A DNA stretch of 64,000 bases, from the NCBI RefSeq assembly GCF_003596405.1, contig NZ_QYUR01000002.1:186001-250000 (forward strand), given 5' to 3'. The notes below the pieces were generated by a model, which saw only the letters and a list, made by a program, of their open reading frames with translations, did no database searches and had not been told where the DNA came from. Positions within the stretch are counted from its first letter, which is position 1; every line of letters starts with the position of its first letter. Positions 20,256-30,178 of the stretch are shown piece by piece. The position numbers were made by a program, and so were the translations under genes. The stretch comes from Pseudomonas cavernicola (GTDB lineage Bacteria; Pseudomonadota; Gammaproteobacteria; Pseudomonadales; Pseudomonadaceae).

Positions 20256-22175
20256 ATCGAGTAGGAGGCGGCTTCACAGCCGCCGTCCTCTCACACCACC
20301 GTACGTACGGTTCCGTATACGGCGGTTCAAGTTATGCGGCTAAGCCCGTTTATCGTATCCAGTATCGAGACCACTCCGAGTTGATCCCACAGCTTCTTCG
20401 GTAACGCCTGATTCATATGTGGCGCTCCCGAGTTCCACCATAGGCCTCGACCGTTGCCCGCTGATGTATAGGCCCGCGCTTCGCTAAGTCCTAGGTGCAA
20501 CAGGTTGCGCGCCCTCGTAGAGGGCCGTTTCCATTGGCGCCAAATGACACAACGAAGTTTATGGCGAACCCAGCCATCAAGCTCCTCAAGTGGCCGCTTG
20601 CTCTGGCTCAGCTTGAAGTAGCCGGCCCAGCCGCGCAGCACTGGGTTTATCCGCTCGATGACAGTCGCCATCTTGCAGCCCCGCGCGCGGCGCAGCAGCC
20701 CCCTGAGTCGGTCGCGCAAGCGACGCAGGCTCAGGGGGGCCACTCTCAGTCTTGGTTGTTGATGCCAGCTCATCCCATAGCCCAGGTAGTCGCAAACCCA
20801 CGAGCGTGCCACTCGGCTCTTATCCCGGTTCAGCACCAGTTTCAGTCGCTGACTCAGGAAGCGCTCAACGCTGGCCATCACTCGTTCGCCAGACCGCTGA
20901 CTGCGCACGTAAATGTTCGCGTCATCGGCATAACGCACGAAGCGATGGCCCCGCCGCGTCAGCTCTTGGTCGAGCTCGTTGAGCAGAATGTTCGACAGCA
21001 ACGGCGAGAGCGGGCCGCCTTGCGGCGTCCCTTCCTGCCGTCGACTGGCGATCCCGCCCGACATCACTCCGGCCTCGAGATAACGGCGAATAAGCCTGAG
21101 CACCCGTTTGTCTTCAACTTGACGCTGCACATGGGCCATCAACACATCGTGGCTGACCCGATCAAAGAACTTCTCCAGATCGAGTTCCACGCACCAGCGG
21201 TGACCCGCCGCCACATGGGCACGGGCTGTTTCGATAGCTTGGTGAGCGCTTCTGCCCGGACGGAAGCCGTAGCTGTAATCTGAGAACAGTGGGTCGAAGA
21301 TCGGCGTGAGCTGTTGCAGCAGTGCCTGTTGGATCAAGCGGTCCACGACGCTGGGGATACCCAGCTGTCTTGTGCCGCCTTTGGGCTTGGGAATTTCGAC
21401 GGCGCGTACACCTTGTGGGTGATACTCGCCGGCCAGCAGCCTTGCCTTGAGGGTTGGCCAATACTGTTTCACGTAGCCCGCTAATTCGTCGACCGTCATG
21501 CCATCGGCACCCGGCGCGCCCTTGTTGCTGACCACGCGGTGATACGCACGCTTGAGGTTGGCCGGTGCAAGTACCCGCGCCATCAGCGTGTCCGGCTCCG
21601 CTTTCGTCCACGCCACAGACGCCGTCGATACCTGCACGCTGTCAGTCGTTGCCCTCGGATTCTGTCCGGGACTCGGAGTAACAGTCTTCTCTGGGAGAAA
21701 TTTCTGCATTTCGGTATTCAACGAGACTCTGACGCCTACTGGCGGCATAACCTGTTCGGCCCTTGGTGGCGCGGTTATTCGCCACTTACTATGGCCTCGG
21801 CTGACTTCTGCACGCTCATCCCGGCGCCTCGCGGCGCGAGGTAGCACAGTGGCAAACGTACAGATCTCCCAGGGTAATTCGCGCGACCTTCCTGCTTATG
21901 CCTGTCGGATCTACGTCGTAGCGTTCCGTGCAAGTATTGGGCTTTAGTGATCTTTGCCACCTCACCCCACCACGCCGCCTCTATCCGCTTCCTGTTCGTC
22001 AGGCCAGCATTTTGCCTAGGGCTTCCTTCAGATTCGCAGTCGCCCGCGACACCCTTGCCTTCGACTAACACTTCCCCTTGCCGGGTGTGCAGAGGACTTT
22101 CACCTCCAAGTCACCAGCGTGGCCACCACAGCCAAGCTGGCTGCGCTTACGCGCAACGCGCCATGCCTGGCGCAC
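20256..22175 (-). mobile_element. Group II intron, IIC-like, behind the creA terminator
   Basis: On the minus strand the intron begins at 22175 with GTGCGCC and contains the typical GAGGTGAAAGTCCTC-type domain I element. It encodes a reverse transcriptase and ends with a domain V hairpin on about 20292-20330: outer strands ACCGCCGTA / TACGGTGGT, holding a CGC triad. A domain VI hairpin on GGCGGCTGTGAAGCCGCC follows, ending CCTACTCGAT near 20256. The 5' exon is the creA terminator and its T-run (TTTTTGCTTT). That placement, the CGC triad and the lack of an endonuclease domain all fit bacterial group IIC introns. The 3' end is placed to within about two bases. Confidence 0.85.
20327..21748 (-). 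CDS. ltrA: Group II intron reverse transcriptase/maturase
   Basis: About 473 residues from ATG at 21748; ATG at 21709 is also possible. RT blocks are present: IPKPKGGTRQLGIPSVVDR, YSYGFRPGRSAHQA, DLEKFFDRVSHD, GTPQGGPLSPLLSN and the catalytic FVRYADDANIYV. The maturase X domain follows (INPVLRGWAGYF, LDGWVRHKLRC). The protein ends GLWWNSGAPHMNQALPKK... with no HNH endonuclease, so integration probably depends on target structure. The frame is intact, so the intron may be active. Confidence 0.93.
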   Translation of the reverse strand: MPPVGVRVSLNTEMQKFLPEKTVTPSPGQNPRATTDSVQVSTASVAWTKAEPDTLMARVLAPANLKRAYHRVVSNKGAPGADGMTVDELAGYVKQYWPTLKARLLAGEYHPQGVRAVEIPKPKGGTRQLGIPSVVDRLIQQALLQQLTPIFDPLFSDYSYGFRPGRSAHQAIETARAHVAAGHRWCVELDLEKFFDRVSHDVLMAHVQRQVEDKRVLRLIRRYLEAGVMSGGIASRRQEGTPQGGPLSPLLSNILLNELDQELTRRGHRFVRYADDANIYVRSQRSGERVMASVERFLSQRLKLVLNRDKSRVARSWVCDYLGYGMSWHQQPRLRVAPLSLRRLRDRLRGLLRRARGCKMATVIERINPVLRGWAGYFKLSQSKRPLEELDGWVRHKLRCVIWRQWKRPSTRARNLLHLGLSEARAYTSAGNGRGLWWNSGAPHMNQALPKKLWDQLGVVSILDTINGLSRIT

Positions 22176-22180
22176 AAAGC

Positions 22181-22203
22181 AAAAACCCGGACCAAGATCC
22201 GGG
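22181..22203 (-). terminator. Rho-independent terminator of creA
   Basis: Minus-strand stem CCCGGA / TCCGGG with a 6-base loop followed by TTTTT. The intron begins six bases beyond the T-run. Confidence 0.88.
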
Positions 22204-22217
22204 CTAGCGATTAACAC

Positions 22218-22691
22218 TTAAGGCTTTTCTGGCCAGGGCAGGATCGGGATCGCAGTCACCGCATTCTGCGGACTACCCTCGATCACGCGGTCGCTGTAGA
22301 CCAGATAGACCAAGGTATTGCGCTTACGATCAAAGAAGCGGACCACCTGCATGGTTTTGAAAACCAAAGAGGTACGCTCTTTGAACACCACCTCACCATC
22401 CGTCAACTCAGAGACGAAGCGGATCGACCCGACCTGACGACAAGCAATCGAAGCCTCGGCCCGATCCTCCGCCAAACCCAAGCCACCTTTTACGCCGCCG
22501 GTCTTGGCACGCGACAGATAGCAGGTCACACCCTCCACCTTGGGGTCATCAAAAGCCTCGACTACGATCTTGTCGTTCGGCCCCACCCACTTAAACACCG
22601 TGGAGACCTGACCAACCTCCTCCGCACCCACCCCGAACGACAGCAGCGGCAGCGCCAGCAACACGCCCAGCAGTCCATTAGCCACTCGCAT
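22218..22691 (-). CDS. creA: CreA family periplasmic protein
   Basis: 157 residues from ATG at 22691, preceded by AGGAG at 8 bases. Signal peptide about residues 1-23. The body ([37 protein letters not shown]) is the CreA family, whose function is unknown. Two cysteines are conserved. It is 34 bases downstream of proB and probably read through from it. Confidence 0.9.
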   Translation of the reverse strand: MRVANGLLGVLLALPLLSFGVGAEEVGQVSTVFKWVGPNDKIVVEAFDDPKVEGVTCYLSRAKTGGVKGGLGLAEDRAEASIACRQVGSIRFVSELTDGEVVFKERTSLVFKTMQVVRFFDRKRNTLVYLVYSDRVIEGSPQNAVTAIPILPWPEKP

Positions 22692-22725
22692 TACCAAACT
22701 CCTCGCCACCCGCAGGCAGACTTAC

Positions 22726-23844
22726 TCAAACCAGAATCAAATTGTCGCGATGCACCAACTCCGGCTCATCGACGTAGCCAAGCAACCTCTCGATAGCATC
22801 CGAAGGCTGACCAACGATCTTTTGCGCCTCGGCCGCACTGTAGTTCGCCAAGCCGCGAGCCACTTCCCGCCCATCCGGCCCGACACAAACCACCATTTCG
22901 CCGCGACGGAAGCTGCCCTGCACGGTTTTCACCCCGACCGGCAACAGACTCTTATGCCCCTGCAGCAAGGCCTTCACCGCCCCCGCATCCAACACCAAGG
23001 TGCCGCGCGTCTGCAGATGCCCAGCCAGCCACTGCTTGCGCGCCGCGAGCAAGCCACGCTCCGGCGCCAACAGCGTACCGAGACGCTCGCCCGCCTTAAG
23101 CCGGGCCAATACGCGCTCGATGCCGCCACCGACAATGATTGTGTGCGCTCCGGAACGCGCCGCCAACCGCGCAGCGCGCAGCTTGGTCTGCATGCCGCCG
23201 CGCCCCAGCGCACCGCCAGTACCACCGGCCACCGCATCCAAAGCCGGATCATCCGCACGAGCCTCGTGAATCAATTGGGCATCGGGATTGTGTCGCGGAT
23301 CGGCATCGAACATGCCATCGCGATCGGTGAGGATGACCAACAGGTCAGCCTCCACAAGATTAGCCACAAGCGCAGCCAAGGTATCGTTGTCACCGAAGCG
23401 GATCTCATCGGTAACCACAGTGTCATTTTCGTTGATCACCGGAATGGCGCCGAGCTCAACCAGGGTACGCAAGGTGCTGCGCGCATTCAGATAGCGCTTA
23501 CGATCCGACAGGTCATCATGAGTCAGCAGAATCTGCGCCGTATGCCGGCCATGCTGAGCAAAACTGGACTCCCAGGCTTGCACCAAGCCCATCTGCCCCA
23601 CCGCCGCCGCCGCCTGCAACTCATGGATCGCACTCGGCCGCGAACTCCAGCCCAGCCGGCTCATGCCCGCCGCCACCGCCCCGGAGGACACCAGCACCAG
23701 CTCGACACCCGCCTCGCGCAGCGCGACCATCTGCTCAACCCAAACCGCCATGGCCGCCCGGTCCAGACCGCGCCCATCAGCCGTCAGCAACGCACTGCCA
23801 ATCTTCACCACCCAGCGCCGCGCGCCGCTCACCTTGTCCCGCAT
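22726..23844 (-). CDS. proB: Glutamate 5-kinase
   Basis: 372 residues. The amino acid kinase domain has [28 protein letters not shown] and [15 protein letters not shown]; a C-terminal PUA domain follows. It phosphorylates glutamate as the first step of proline synthesis. Start [11 protein letters not shown] at 23844 gives the usual Pseudomonas length; the longer open frame to 23946 is not supported. obgE is 98 bases upstream. Confidence 0.97.
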   Translation of the reverse strand: MRDKVSGARRWVVKIGSALLTADGRGLDRAAMAVWVEQMVALREAGVELVLVSSGAVAAGMSRLGWSSRPSAIHELQAAAAVGQMGLVQAWESSFAQHGRHTAQILLTHDDLSDRKRYLNARSTLRTLVELGAIPVINENDTVVTDEIRFGDNDTLAALVANLVEADLLVILTDRDGMFDADPRHNPDAQLIHEARADDPALDAVAGGTGGALGRGGMQTKLRAARLAARSGAHTIIVGGGIERVLARLKAGERLGTLLAPERGLLAARKQWLAGHLQTRGTLVLDAGAVKALLQGHKSLLPVGVKTVQGSFRRGEMVVCVGPDGREVARGLANYSAAEAQKIVGQPSDAIERLLGYVDEPELVHRDNLILV

Positions 23845-23942
23845 CATCGTCCAACCTTGGTCAGAGAGCGACGCGACCAGTCCGGCGCCGCCCTTGCGAT
23901 TAGTCAGCACAACGCCGCTATTCAGCGGCGTTGTGGTTTCAC

Positions 23943-25190
<1,248 letters not shown>

Positions 25191-25214
25191 CTAGATAACA
25201 CAAGGAACATAAGA

Positions 25215-25302
25215 CTTTTGCAAAATTTAGCCAAACAGTTCTGCCTAAGCACCCACAGGCAACGCCAGAAGGAACAACAGCACCCAGACAATTTTGCAAA
25301 AG
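25215..25302. repeat. Separated 13-base inverted repeat between rpmA and obgE
   Basis: CTTTTGCAAAATT at 25215-25227 is repeated exactly in inverse orientation at 25290-25302, 62 bases apart, in the obgE leader region. It could fold in an obgE 5' leader or serve as operator half-sites; purpose unknown. Confidence 0.5.
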
Positions 25303-25320
25303 CCTCAAGGATACAGAAAC

Positions 25321-25352
25321 AAAAAAGCCCCGTCGCGAGACAGGGCTTTTCC
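25321..25352 (-). terminator. Terminator after rpmA
   Basis: Minus-strand stem AAAAGCCCTGTC / GACGGGGCTTTT with a short CTCGC loop and a following T-run, 14 bases past the rpmA stop. It would separate rplU-rpmA from obgE. Confidence 0.85.
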
Positions 25353-25365
25353 AGCAGCATCGCGA

Positions 25366-25623
25366 TTAGGCCGCGACGACGCTCACGTAACGACGACCGA
25401 AGGCGCCTTTAACTTCAAACTTGATCACGCCTTCCACTTTCGCGAACAGGGTGTGATCTTTACCCATGCCAACGCCATAACCGGCGTGGAACTGAGTACC
25501 GCGCTGACGCACGATGATGTTGCCCGCCTTGATAACCTGGCCGCCGTACATCTTCACGCCAAGGCGTTTAGATTCTGAGTCGCGACCGTTACGGGTAGAA
25601 CCGCCAGCTTTTTTGTGTGCCAT
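25366..25623 (-). CDS. rpmA: 50S ribosomal protein L27
   Basis: 85 residues. [24 protein letters not shown] is the standard L27 N-terminus, close to the peptidyl-transferase centre. It is 38 bases after rplU in the conserved rplU-rpmA operon. Confidence 0.98.
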   Translation of the reverse strand: MAHKKAGGSTRNGRDSESKRLGVKMYGGQVIKAGNIIVRQRGTQFHAGYGVGMGKDHTLFAKVEGVIKFEVKGAFGRRYVSVVAA

Positions 25624-25661
25624 GAGTCAATACTCCAAATAAGGTATTAGGCCGAAACGAA

Positions 25662-25973
25662 TCAGGCCTGAATGCCGGTGATTTTGATCTCAGTGAACCA
25701 CTGACGGTGGCCCTGACGCTTCATGTGGTGCTTACGACGGCGGAACTTGATGATGCTCACTTTATCGTGGCGGCCTTGTGCAATCACTTCAGCCACAACT
25801 TTAGCGCCTTCAACAACTGGAGCGCCGATTTGAACGTCGTCACCCTTGCCGACCAGCAGAACACGATCAAAAGTCACGGCTTCGCCGGTGGCGATTTCGA
25901 GCTTTTCGATCTTGAGGAATTCGCCTTCGGTGACCTTGTATTGCTTGCCACCGGTAACAATTACTGCGTACAT
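25662..25973 (-). CDS. rplU: 50S ribosomal protein L21
   Basis: 103 residues. [25 protein letters not shown] and the basic [16 protein letters not shown] segment identify L21, which binds 23S rRNA. Its promoter lies in the 243-base gap shared with divergent ispB. Confidence 0.98.
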   Translation of the reverse strand: MYAVIVTGGKQYKVTEGEFLKIEKLEIATGEAVTFDRVLLVGKGDDVQIGAPVVEGAKVVAEVIAQGRHDKVSIIKFRRRKHHMKRQGHRQWFTEIKITGIQA

Positions 25974-26216
25974 AATTTTGCTCCGTTAAATCCTGCTCAC
26001 CCAGCGCTTTATAGGAATAGTCGTCGGCTGGCATGGCTGCTTGGGGCCGGAAGGACGCCCTTGCAATTGCGTAAGGCAGGTGCTGCCCAGGGAAGTTCAG
26101 GGGCCGCGATTGTACGCAAGCCGAGCTCGCTCCGCAAGCACCAACGGCGCTTGCCTTGACAGCCTCCACCCTGCCCCCTAGCATGCCGCGCAACCTTCGA
26201 GGAGCACTTGTCACTG

Positions 26217-27185
26217 ATGCAACCACAGGCCTTCTACCGCGTGGTGGCGGACGATTTTACCGCTGTCGATGACATTATCAGGCGGCAACTGGTTTCCCGC
26301 GTTCCGCTGGTGGAAAAAATCGGTGACTACATCATCTCCGCGGGTGGCAAACGCCTGCGCCCGCTGCTGGTGCTGCTCTGCGGCAAAGCCCTGGGCCGCC
26401 ACGGCGACGATCTGCGACTACTCGCCGCCACCATCGAATTCCTGCATACCGCTACCCTGCTGCATGACGACGTCGTCGACATGTCCGGCATGCGCCGTGG
26501 CCGTTCGACGGCCAATGCACTGTGGGGCAACGCACCGAGCGTACTGGTCGGTGACTTCCTCTATTCACGCTCCTTCGAAATGATGGTCGAGCTGGGCTCA
26601 TTGCCAGTGATGCAGATCCTTTCCCGGGCCACCCGCGTGATTGCCGAGGGCGAAGTGCTGCAACTGTCGAAGATTCGCGACGCCAGCACCAGCGAAGAGA
26701 CTTATATGGAAGTCATCCGCGGCAAGACTGCAATGCTCTTCGAGGCCTCTACCCACAGCGCCGCGGCCTTGGTCGGCGCGTCTGCCGAACAAACCGAAGC
26801 GCTGCGCACCTTTGGCGACCATCTCGGCGTGGCTTTTCAGTTGGTCGACGACCTACTCGACTATCGTGGCGATGCCGAGACCCTGGGCAAAAACGTCGGT
26901 GACGATTTGGCCGAAGGCAAACCGACGCTACCGCTGATCTACACCATGCGCGAAGGCAGCGCAGAGCAAGCCGCCCTGGTGCGCAAAGCCATTCAGCAAG
27001 GCGGCCTTGAAGATCTGGAAAGCATCCGTGCCGCCGTCGAAGCCGCTGGCGCATTGGACTATACCGCCCAGCAAGCCCGTGATTATGCCGCTCGCGCCAT
27101 CGCCTGCCTGGACGCCCTGCCTCCTGGCGAATATCGCGATGCTCTTGTCGAGTTGAGCCAGTTCGCCGTAGCCCGCACCCACTAA
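26217..27185 (+). CDS. ispB: Long-chain polyprenyl diphosphate synthase
   Basis: 322 residues. Two aspartate-rich motifs, DDVVD (LLHDDVVDMSG) and DDLLD (LVDDLLDYRGD), and the GGKRLRP motif identify a trans-prenyl transferase making the ubiquinone side chain (C45 would be expected in Pseudomonas, which has UQ-9; chain length cannot be read here). Start MQPQAFYRVV at 26217; a TTG three codons earlier is closer to the AGGAG but less likely. Confidence 0.95.
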   Translation: MQPQAFYRVVADDFTAVDDIIRRQLVSRVPLVEKIGDYIISAGGKRLRPLLVLLCGKALGRHGDDLRLLAATIEFLHTATLLHDDVVDMSGMRRGRSTANALWGNAPSVLVGDFLYSRSFEMMVELGSLPVMQILSRATRVIAEGEVLQLSKIRDASTSEETYMEVIRGKTAMLFEASTHSAAALVGASAEQTEALRTFGDHLGVAFQLVDDLLDYRGDAETLGKNVGDDLAEGKPTLPLIYTMREGSAEQAALVRKAIQQGGLEDLESIRAAVEAAGALDYTAQQARDYAARAIACLDALPPGEYRDALVELSQFAVARTH

Positions 27186-27204
27186 GGGTTCGCAAGCCTC
27201 ACAC

Positions 27205-27230
27205 AGCCCGTCACGACGACGGGCTTTTTT
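27205..27230 (+). terminator. Terminator of ispB
   Basis: Stem AGCCCGTC / GACGGGCT with an ACGA loop followed by a T-run, about 20 bases past the stop. Confidence 0.9.
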
Positions 27231-27272
27231 ATACTCCGACAGAAAGTGCAAATTACGGCTTGCTATTAATTG

Positions 27273-27291
27273 AATAGGAATTATTCTCATC
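27273..27291. promoter_or_regulatory. Candidate Fur box
   Basis: Minus-strand GATGAGAATAATTCCTATT matches the 19-base Fur consensus at 12 positions. It lies 24-42 bases before the start of the downstream small gene, where it would overlap a promoter. Inference only. Confidence 0.5.
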
Positions 27292-27314
27292 AACTCAAGA
27301 GAAGGAGATGAGCC

Positions 27315-27575
27315 ATGACCTATTTGATCGACGCTTGGCTAGACCGCCCGCATCCTTACCTGCGCATCCTCCATCGCGACACCGGTGAAGTCTGCGCCGT
27401 GCTGGAAGAAGAGGCTCTCGATGAGCTGCGCGAACAGGGCGATCTTGATTTGATCGGCCTGAACTCCAGCGAGCCGCTGGTACTCAAGGAGTTGGTGCGC
27501 AGCCTGTTCCTGTTCTGCTACGCCCGCGCCCTACGCCCGGCTGGCGACACGCAACAGATCATGAACAGGCTCTGA
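27315..27575 (+). CDS. Small conserved protein, PA4570-like
   Basis: 86 residues (MTYLIDAWLDRPHPYLRILHRDTG...), preceded by AAGGAG at good spacing. It is a small cytoplasmic protein with no catalytic motif that I recognise. It matches in position and size the P. aeruginosa gene PA4570 after ispB, which as I recall is iron-regulated; the Fur-like box just upstream agrees. It is flanked by terminators on both sides, so it is a single-gene unit. Confidence 0.85.
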   Translation: MTYLIDAWLDRPHPYLRILHRDTGEVCAVLEEEALDELREQGDLDLIGLNSSEPLVLKELVRSLFLFCYARALRPAGDTQQIMNRL

Positions 27576-27590
27576 GCCACAGCCCAGAAG

Positions 27591-27632
27591 GCAAAAAGGC
27601 CGAGAATGCGTGAGCGCTCCCGGCCTTTTTGC
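27591..27632. terminator. Bidirectional terminator between converging genes
   Basis: GCAAAAAGGCCG at the left pairs with CGGCCTTTTTGC at the right, around a 17-base middle that can pair further (GAGCGCTC). It serves the small gene on the plus strand and fklB on the minus strand. Confidence 0.88.
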
Positions 27633-27650
27633 TACATCGGTGCTGGCTCC

Positions 27651-28268
27651 TTAGAGGATTTCCAGCAGCTCGACGTCAAACACCAGCACGCTGTGCGGCG
27701 GGATGCTGCCGACGGCTTGACCACCGTAAGCCAGCTCGCTCGGTACGTACAAGCGCCACTTGCTGCCAGTGCCCATCAGTTGCAGTGCCTCTGTCCAACC
27801 AGCAATCACGCCGCCCACCGGAAACTCCGCCGGCTCGCCACGATCATAGGAGCTGTCGAACACCGTGCCGTCGATCAGGGTGCCGTGGTAGTGAGTACGC
27901 ACGGTATCTTCGCGAGTCGGCTTGGCGCCCTCACCAGCGCTCAGCACTTCGTACTGCAGGCCGGAAGCCAGTTGGGTAATACCGGCACGCTTGGCGTTTT
28001 CAGCCAGGAAGGTCAGACCTGCGCCAGCAGCGGCTTCAGCCTTGGCCTGCGCCTCAGCCTGCATAATTTCGCGGATCACCTTGAAGCTTGCGGACATTTC
28101 GTCCTGGCTGACCCGGCTTGCCTTACCGCTAAAAGCGTCAGTCAAGCCCGCCAGAATGGCGTCCAGGCTCACACCCGGCGGCGGGTTGTCGCGCAACTGG
28201 TCACCCAGCTGACGGCCAATGCCGTAGCTGACGCGGGTTTCGTCAGTAGAGAGGTTGAGTTCGGACAT
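27651..28268 (-). CDS. fklB: FKBP-type peptidyl-prolyl isomerase FklB
   Basis: 205 residues. N-terminal helical dimerisation domain (MSELNLSTDETRVSYGIGRQLGDQL) and a C-terminal FKBP domain (GLQYEV... HYHGTLIDGTVFDSSYDRGEPAEFPV... YGGQAVGSIPPHSVLVFDVELLEI). Its substrates are not known. Start at 28268; the longer open frame has no ribosome site. Confidence 0.95.
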   Translation of the reverse strand: MSELNLSTDETRVSYGIGRQLGDQLRDNPPPGVSLDAILAGLTDAFSGKASRVSQDEMSASFKVIREIMQAEAQAKAEAAAGAGLTFLAENAKRAGITQLASGLQYEVLSAGEGAKPTREDTVRTHYHGTLIDGTVFDSSYDRGEPAEFPVGGVIAGWTEALQLMGTGSKWRLYVPSELAYGGQAVGSIPPHSVLVFDVELLEIL

Positions 28269-28469
28269 AGCACGGCTCCGCTGCGGGCAAAAAAAGGTCG
28301 GCCAGACTAGCACAGATACCCCTCTCGCCCTACCGCAACAACGACCGCTGGCGCAGCCAAGCTCACAGCCGAGTCACTCCCGCACCCGACCTAGAATGCG
28401 CTTTTTCGCAGTAAAACTCCCACCGCAGCCCCTTGGTAAGGCCAGGCAAGCACAACTCCCTGATGGAGT

Positions 28470-28769
28470 TCAGCGAGTTGAGGTCGGCCCCGGAGTTTTC
28501 TGGGAGTCATCGGACATACCGCACATTTCGTCATGCACCTCTGCCTGCACCAAATGGAACGGCGGTAGCTGCGGCAATGAGTGCAGCACCTCGCGGGCAT
28601 GCTCAACCGAGCGTAGGTGCAGGATGTGGCCCTGGCCATCTTTCAGCGTGAAGGGTCTACCGCCCACGCGCGCTTCCAGCAGGTAGTAGTTGCCCCCCTC
28701 GATGGAGATCAGGTTCAACTTGTCGATCTGCCCCGCGCGGGCATGACTGGAAAGGTCGTGCAGATTCAT
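28470..28769 (-). CDS. DUF6482 family protein
   Basis: 99 residues (MNLHDLSSHARAGQIDKLNL...HLRSVEHAREVL...HDEMCG). GAGGT sits before ATG 28769. Small soluble protein, function unknown; I place it in DUF6482 from the HLRSVEHAR and VHDEMCG motifs. The frame is open upstream to 28856, but those residues are unlike the family. Confidence 0.82.
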   Translation of the reverse strand: MNLHDLSSHARAGQIDKLNLISIEGGNYYLLEARVGGRPFTLKDGQGHILHLRSVEHAREVLHSLPQLPPFHLVQAEVHDEMCGMSDDSQKTPGPTSTR

Positions 28770-28909
28770 AACAGTACCTCGCACTAGCAGTTGGTACGAA
28801 ATCCATACAACTACAGTCTTTGCAGAAGGGCCAAGAAGCACAAGGCAGAAACGCAACCGCCCGTCCGCTTCACAGCAGCCGGGCGACTTAGGCCGTAGAA
28901 GGCTGGCTA

Positions 28910-29404
28910 CTAGTGATCGTGCTTGGTCAGCTTATCCAGATAACCCATGGCGAAGGCAGAGATCACAAAGGTCATATGAATGATCACGTACCACATGATC
29001 TTGTCGTTCTCGATTCTCTGCGCGTCCATGAACACTCGCAGCAGATGAATTGACGAGATCGCCACGATGGAGGCGGCTACCTTCATTTTCAGCGAGCCGG
29101 AATCCATCTTGCCTAGCCAGTTGAGCTTTTCCTTGCCCTCATCGACATCCAGTTGCGAGACGAAGTTCTCGTAGCCGGAAATCATCACCATCACCAACAG
29201 GCCACCGACCAGCGCCATATCGATCATCGACAGCAACACCAGGATCAGGTCGGCCTCCGCCAGCGTGAAGATGTTCGGCAGGAGATGAAAAACCTCCTGA
29301 AAAAACTTGAACGCCAACGCCAACAGCCCCAAAGACAGGCCAAAGTAGATCGGCGCCAATAGCCAACGGGAGGTATAAAGAGAGTTTTCGATTAAGCGTT
29401 CCAT
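28910..29404 (-). CDS. YqhA family inner membrane protein
   Basis: 164 residues with four hydrophobic segments (about 15-38, 50-75, 108-128, 137-157). [23 protein letters not shown] and [15 protein letters not shown] are characteristic of the YqhA/UPF0114 (TIGR00645) family. Function unknown. Single gene. Confidence 0.9.
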   Translation of the reverse strand: MERLIENSLYTSRWLLAPIYFGLSLGLLALAFKFFQEVFHLLPNIFTLAEADLILVLLSMIDMALVGGLLVMVMISGYENFVSQLDVDEGKEKLNWLGKMDSGSLKMKVAASIVAISSIHLLRVFMDAQRIENDKIMWYVIIHMTFVISAFAMGYLDKLTKHDH

Positions 29405-29628
29405 GGTGTCTCGCAGCTAGGTAAAAATTCGCCGCGAGTATAACCACCCCCGTCGCGAGACAAGCAAGAGGGGCTGGCCTGATCCTGAGACACTCGACTG
29501 ATTAATGCCTTTTTCGGTTATCCACGGCCGCTGTGGATAACCTTGTGGAGGGACTCAGGATAGAGCGCGCTCCACGCCTTGGCGCGGGGGCTGGCAGGGA
29601 TTGCTCAAAAGCTGAGCAAAGCTGCTAT

Positions 29629-29970
29629 TCACGTCTCCGGGCGGAACTGATAGTCGCCCAAATGACGGCCGCGCTCAGCGTTCAACCGGCGCAATTCGGC
29701 CTGCATATGCAGGCACCAGATAGAAGGGTCGGAGGATTCGACATAGCCCAGCACCGCAAGGTTGTCGGCGATTGCCGAGAGTACCGACTCTGCCACAAAA
29801 GGCCCGTGAAATGGGCCTTGCGCCTTAATCGCAGAGGGCTGAGCGCCGGCCACCCCGGCGGCGCAAAGAAGAGTCCAGAGTCCATTTTCGCCAGCCAGAG
29901 GACGAATCACACACTCGATGCGTGTGGCCAGTCCCAGGCATTGGCGGGTGAGGCAGAGGCTGCGCGGCAT
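29629..29970 (-). CDS. Conserved Pseudomonas protein, PA4575-like
   Basis: 113 residues, starting MPRSLCLTRQCLGLATRIECVIRPLAG and ending LRRLNAERGRHLGDYQF. No motif recognised; basic ends. Position between yqhA and the Lon-like protease matches the P. aeruginosa order. Base use is ordinary for the genome. Confidence 0.72.
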   Translation of the reverse strand: MPRSLCLTRQCLGLATRIECVIRPLAGENGLWTLLCAAGVAGAQPSAIKAQGPFHGPFVAESVLSAIADNLAVLGYVESSDPSIWCLHMQAELRRLNAERGRHLGDYQFRPET

Positions 29971-30178
29971 AACTGCGGCCCTCCCAAGGTCTGGCTTTCA
30001 GACTACACCCCGTCAGGCGGTTCAGGGAAGCCTGCGATTATCCCCGTTCGCTGTGGATAACTCTGTGGACTACGCGTGGGAAAGCCGGGCTAGATGCCAG
30101 CCGCCGTAGCTGGCACCAATCTGCTCAATGACTGACCAGCCATTGAACGGCCAGCCGGGTCATTGAGCGCCCTAAGGC

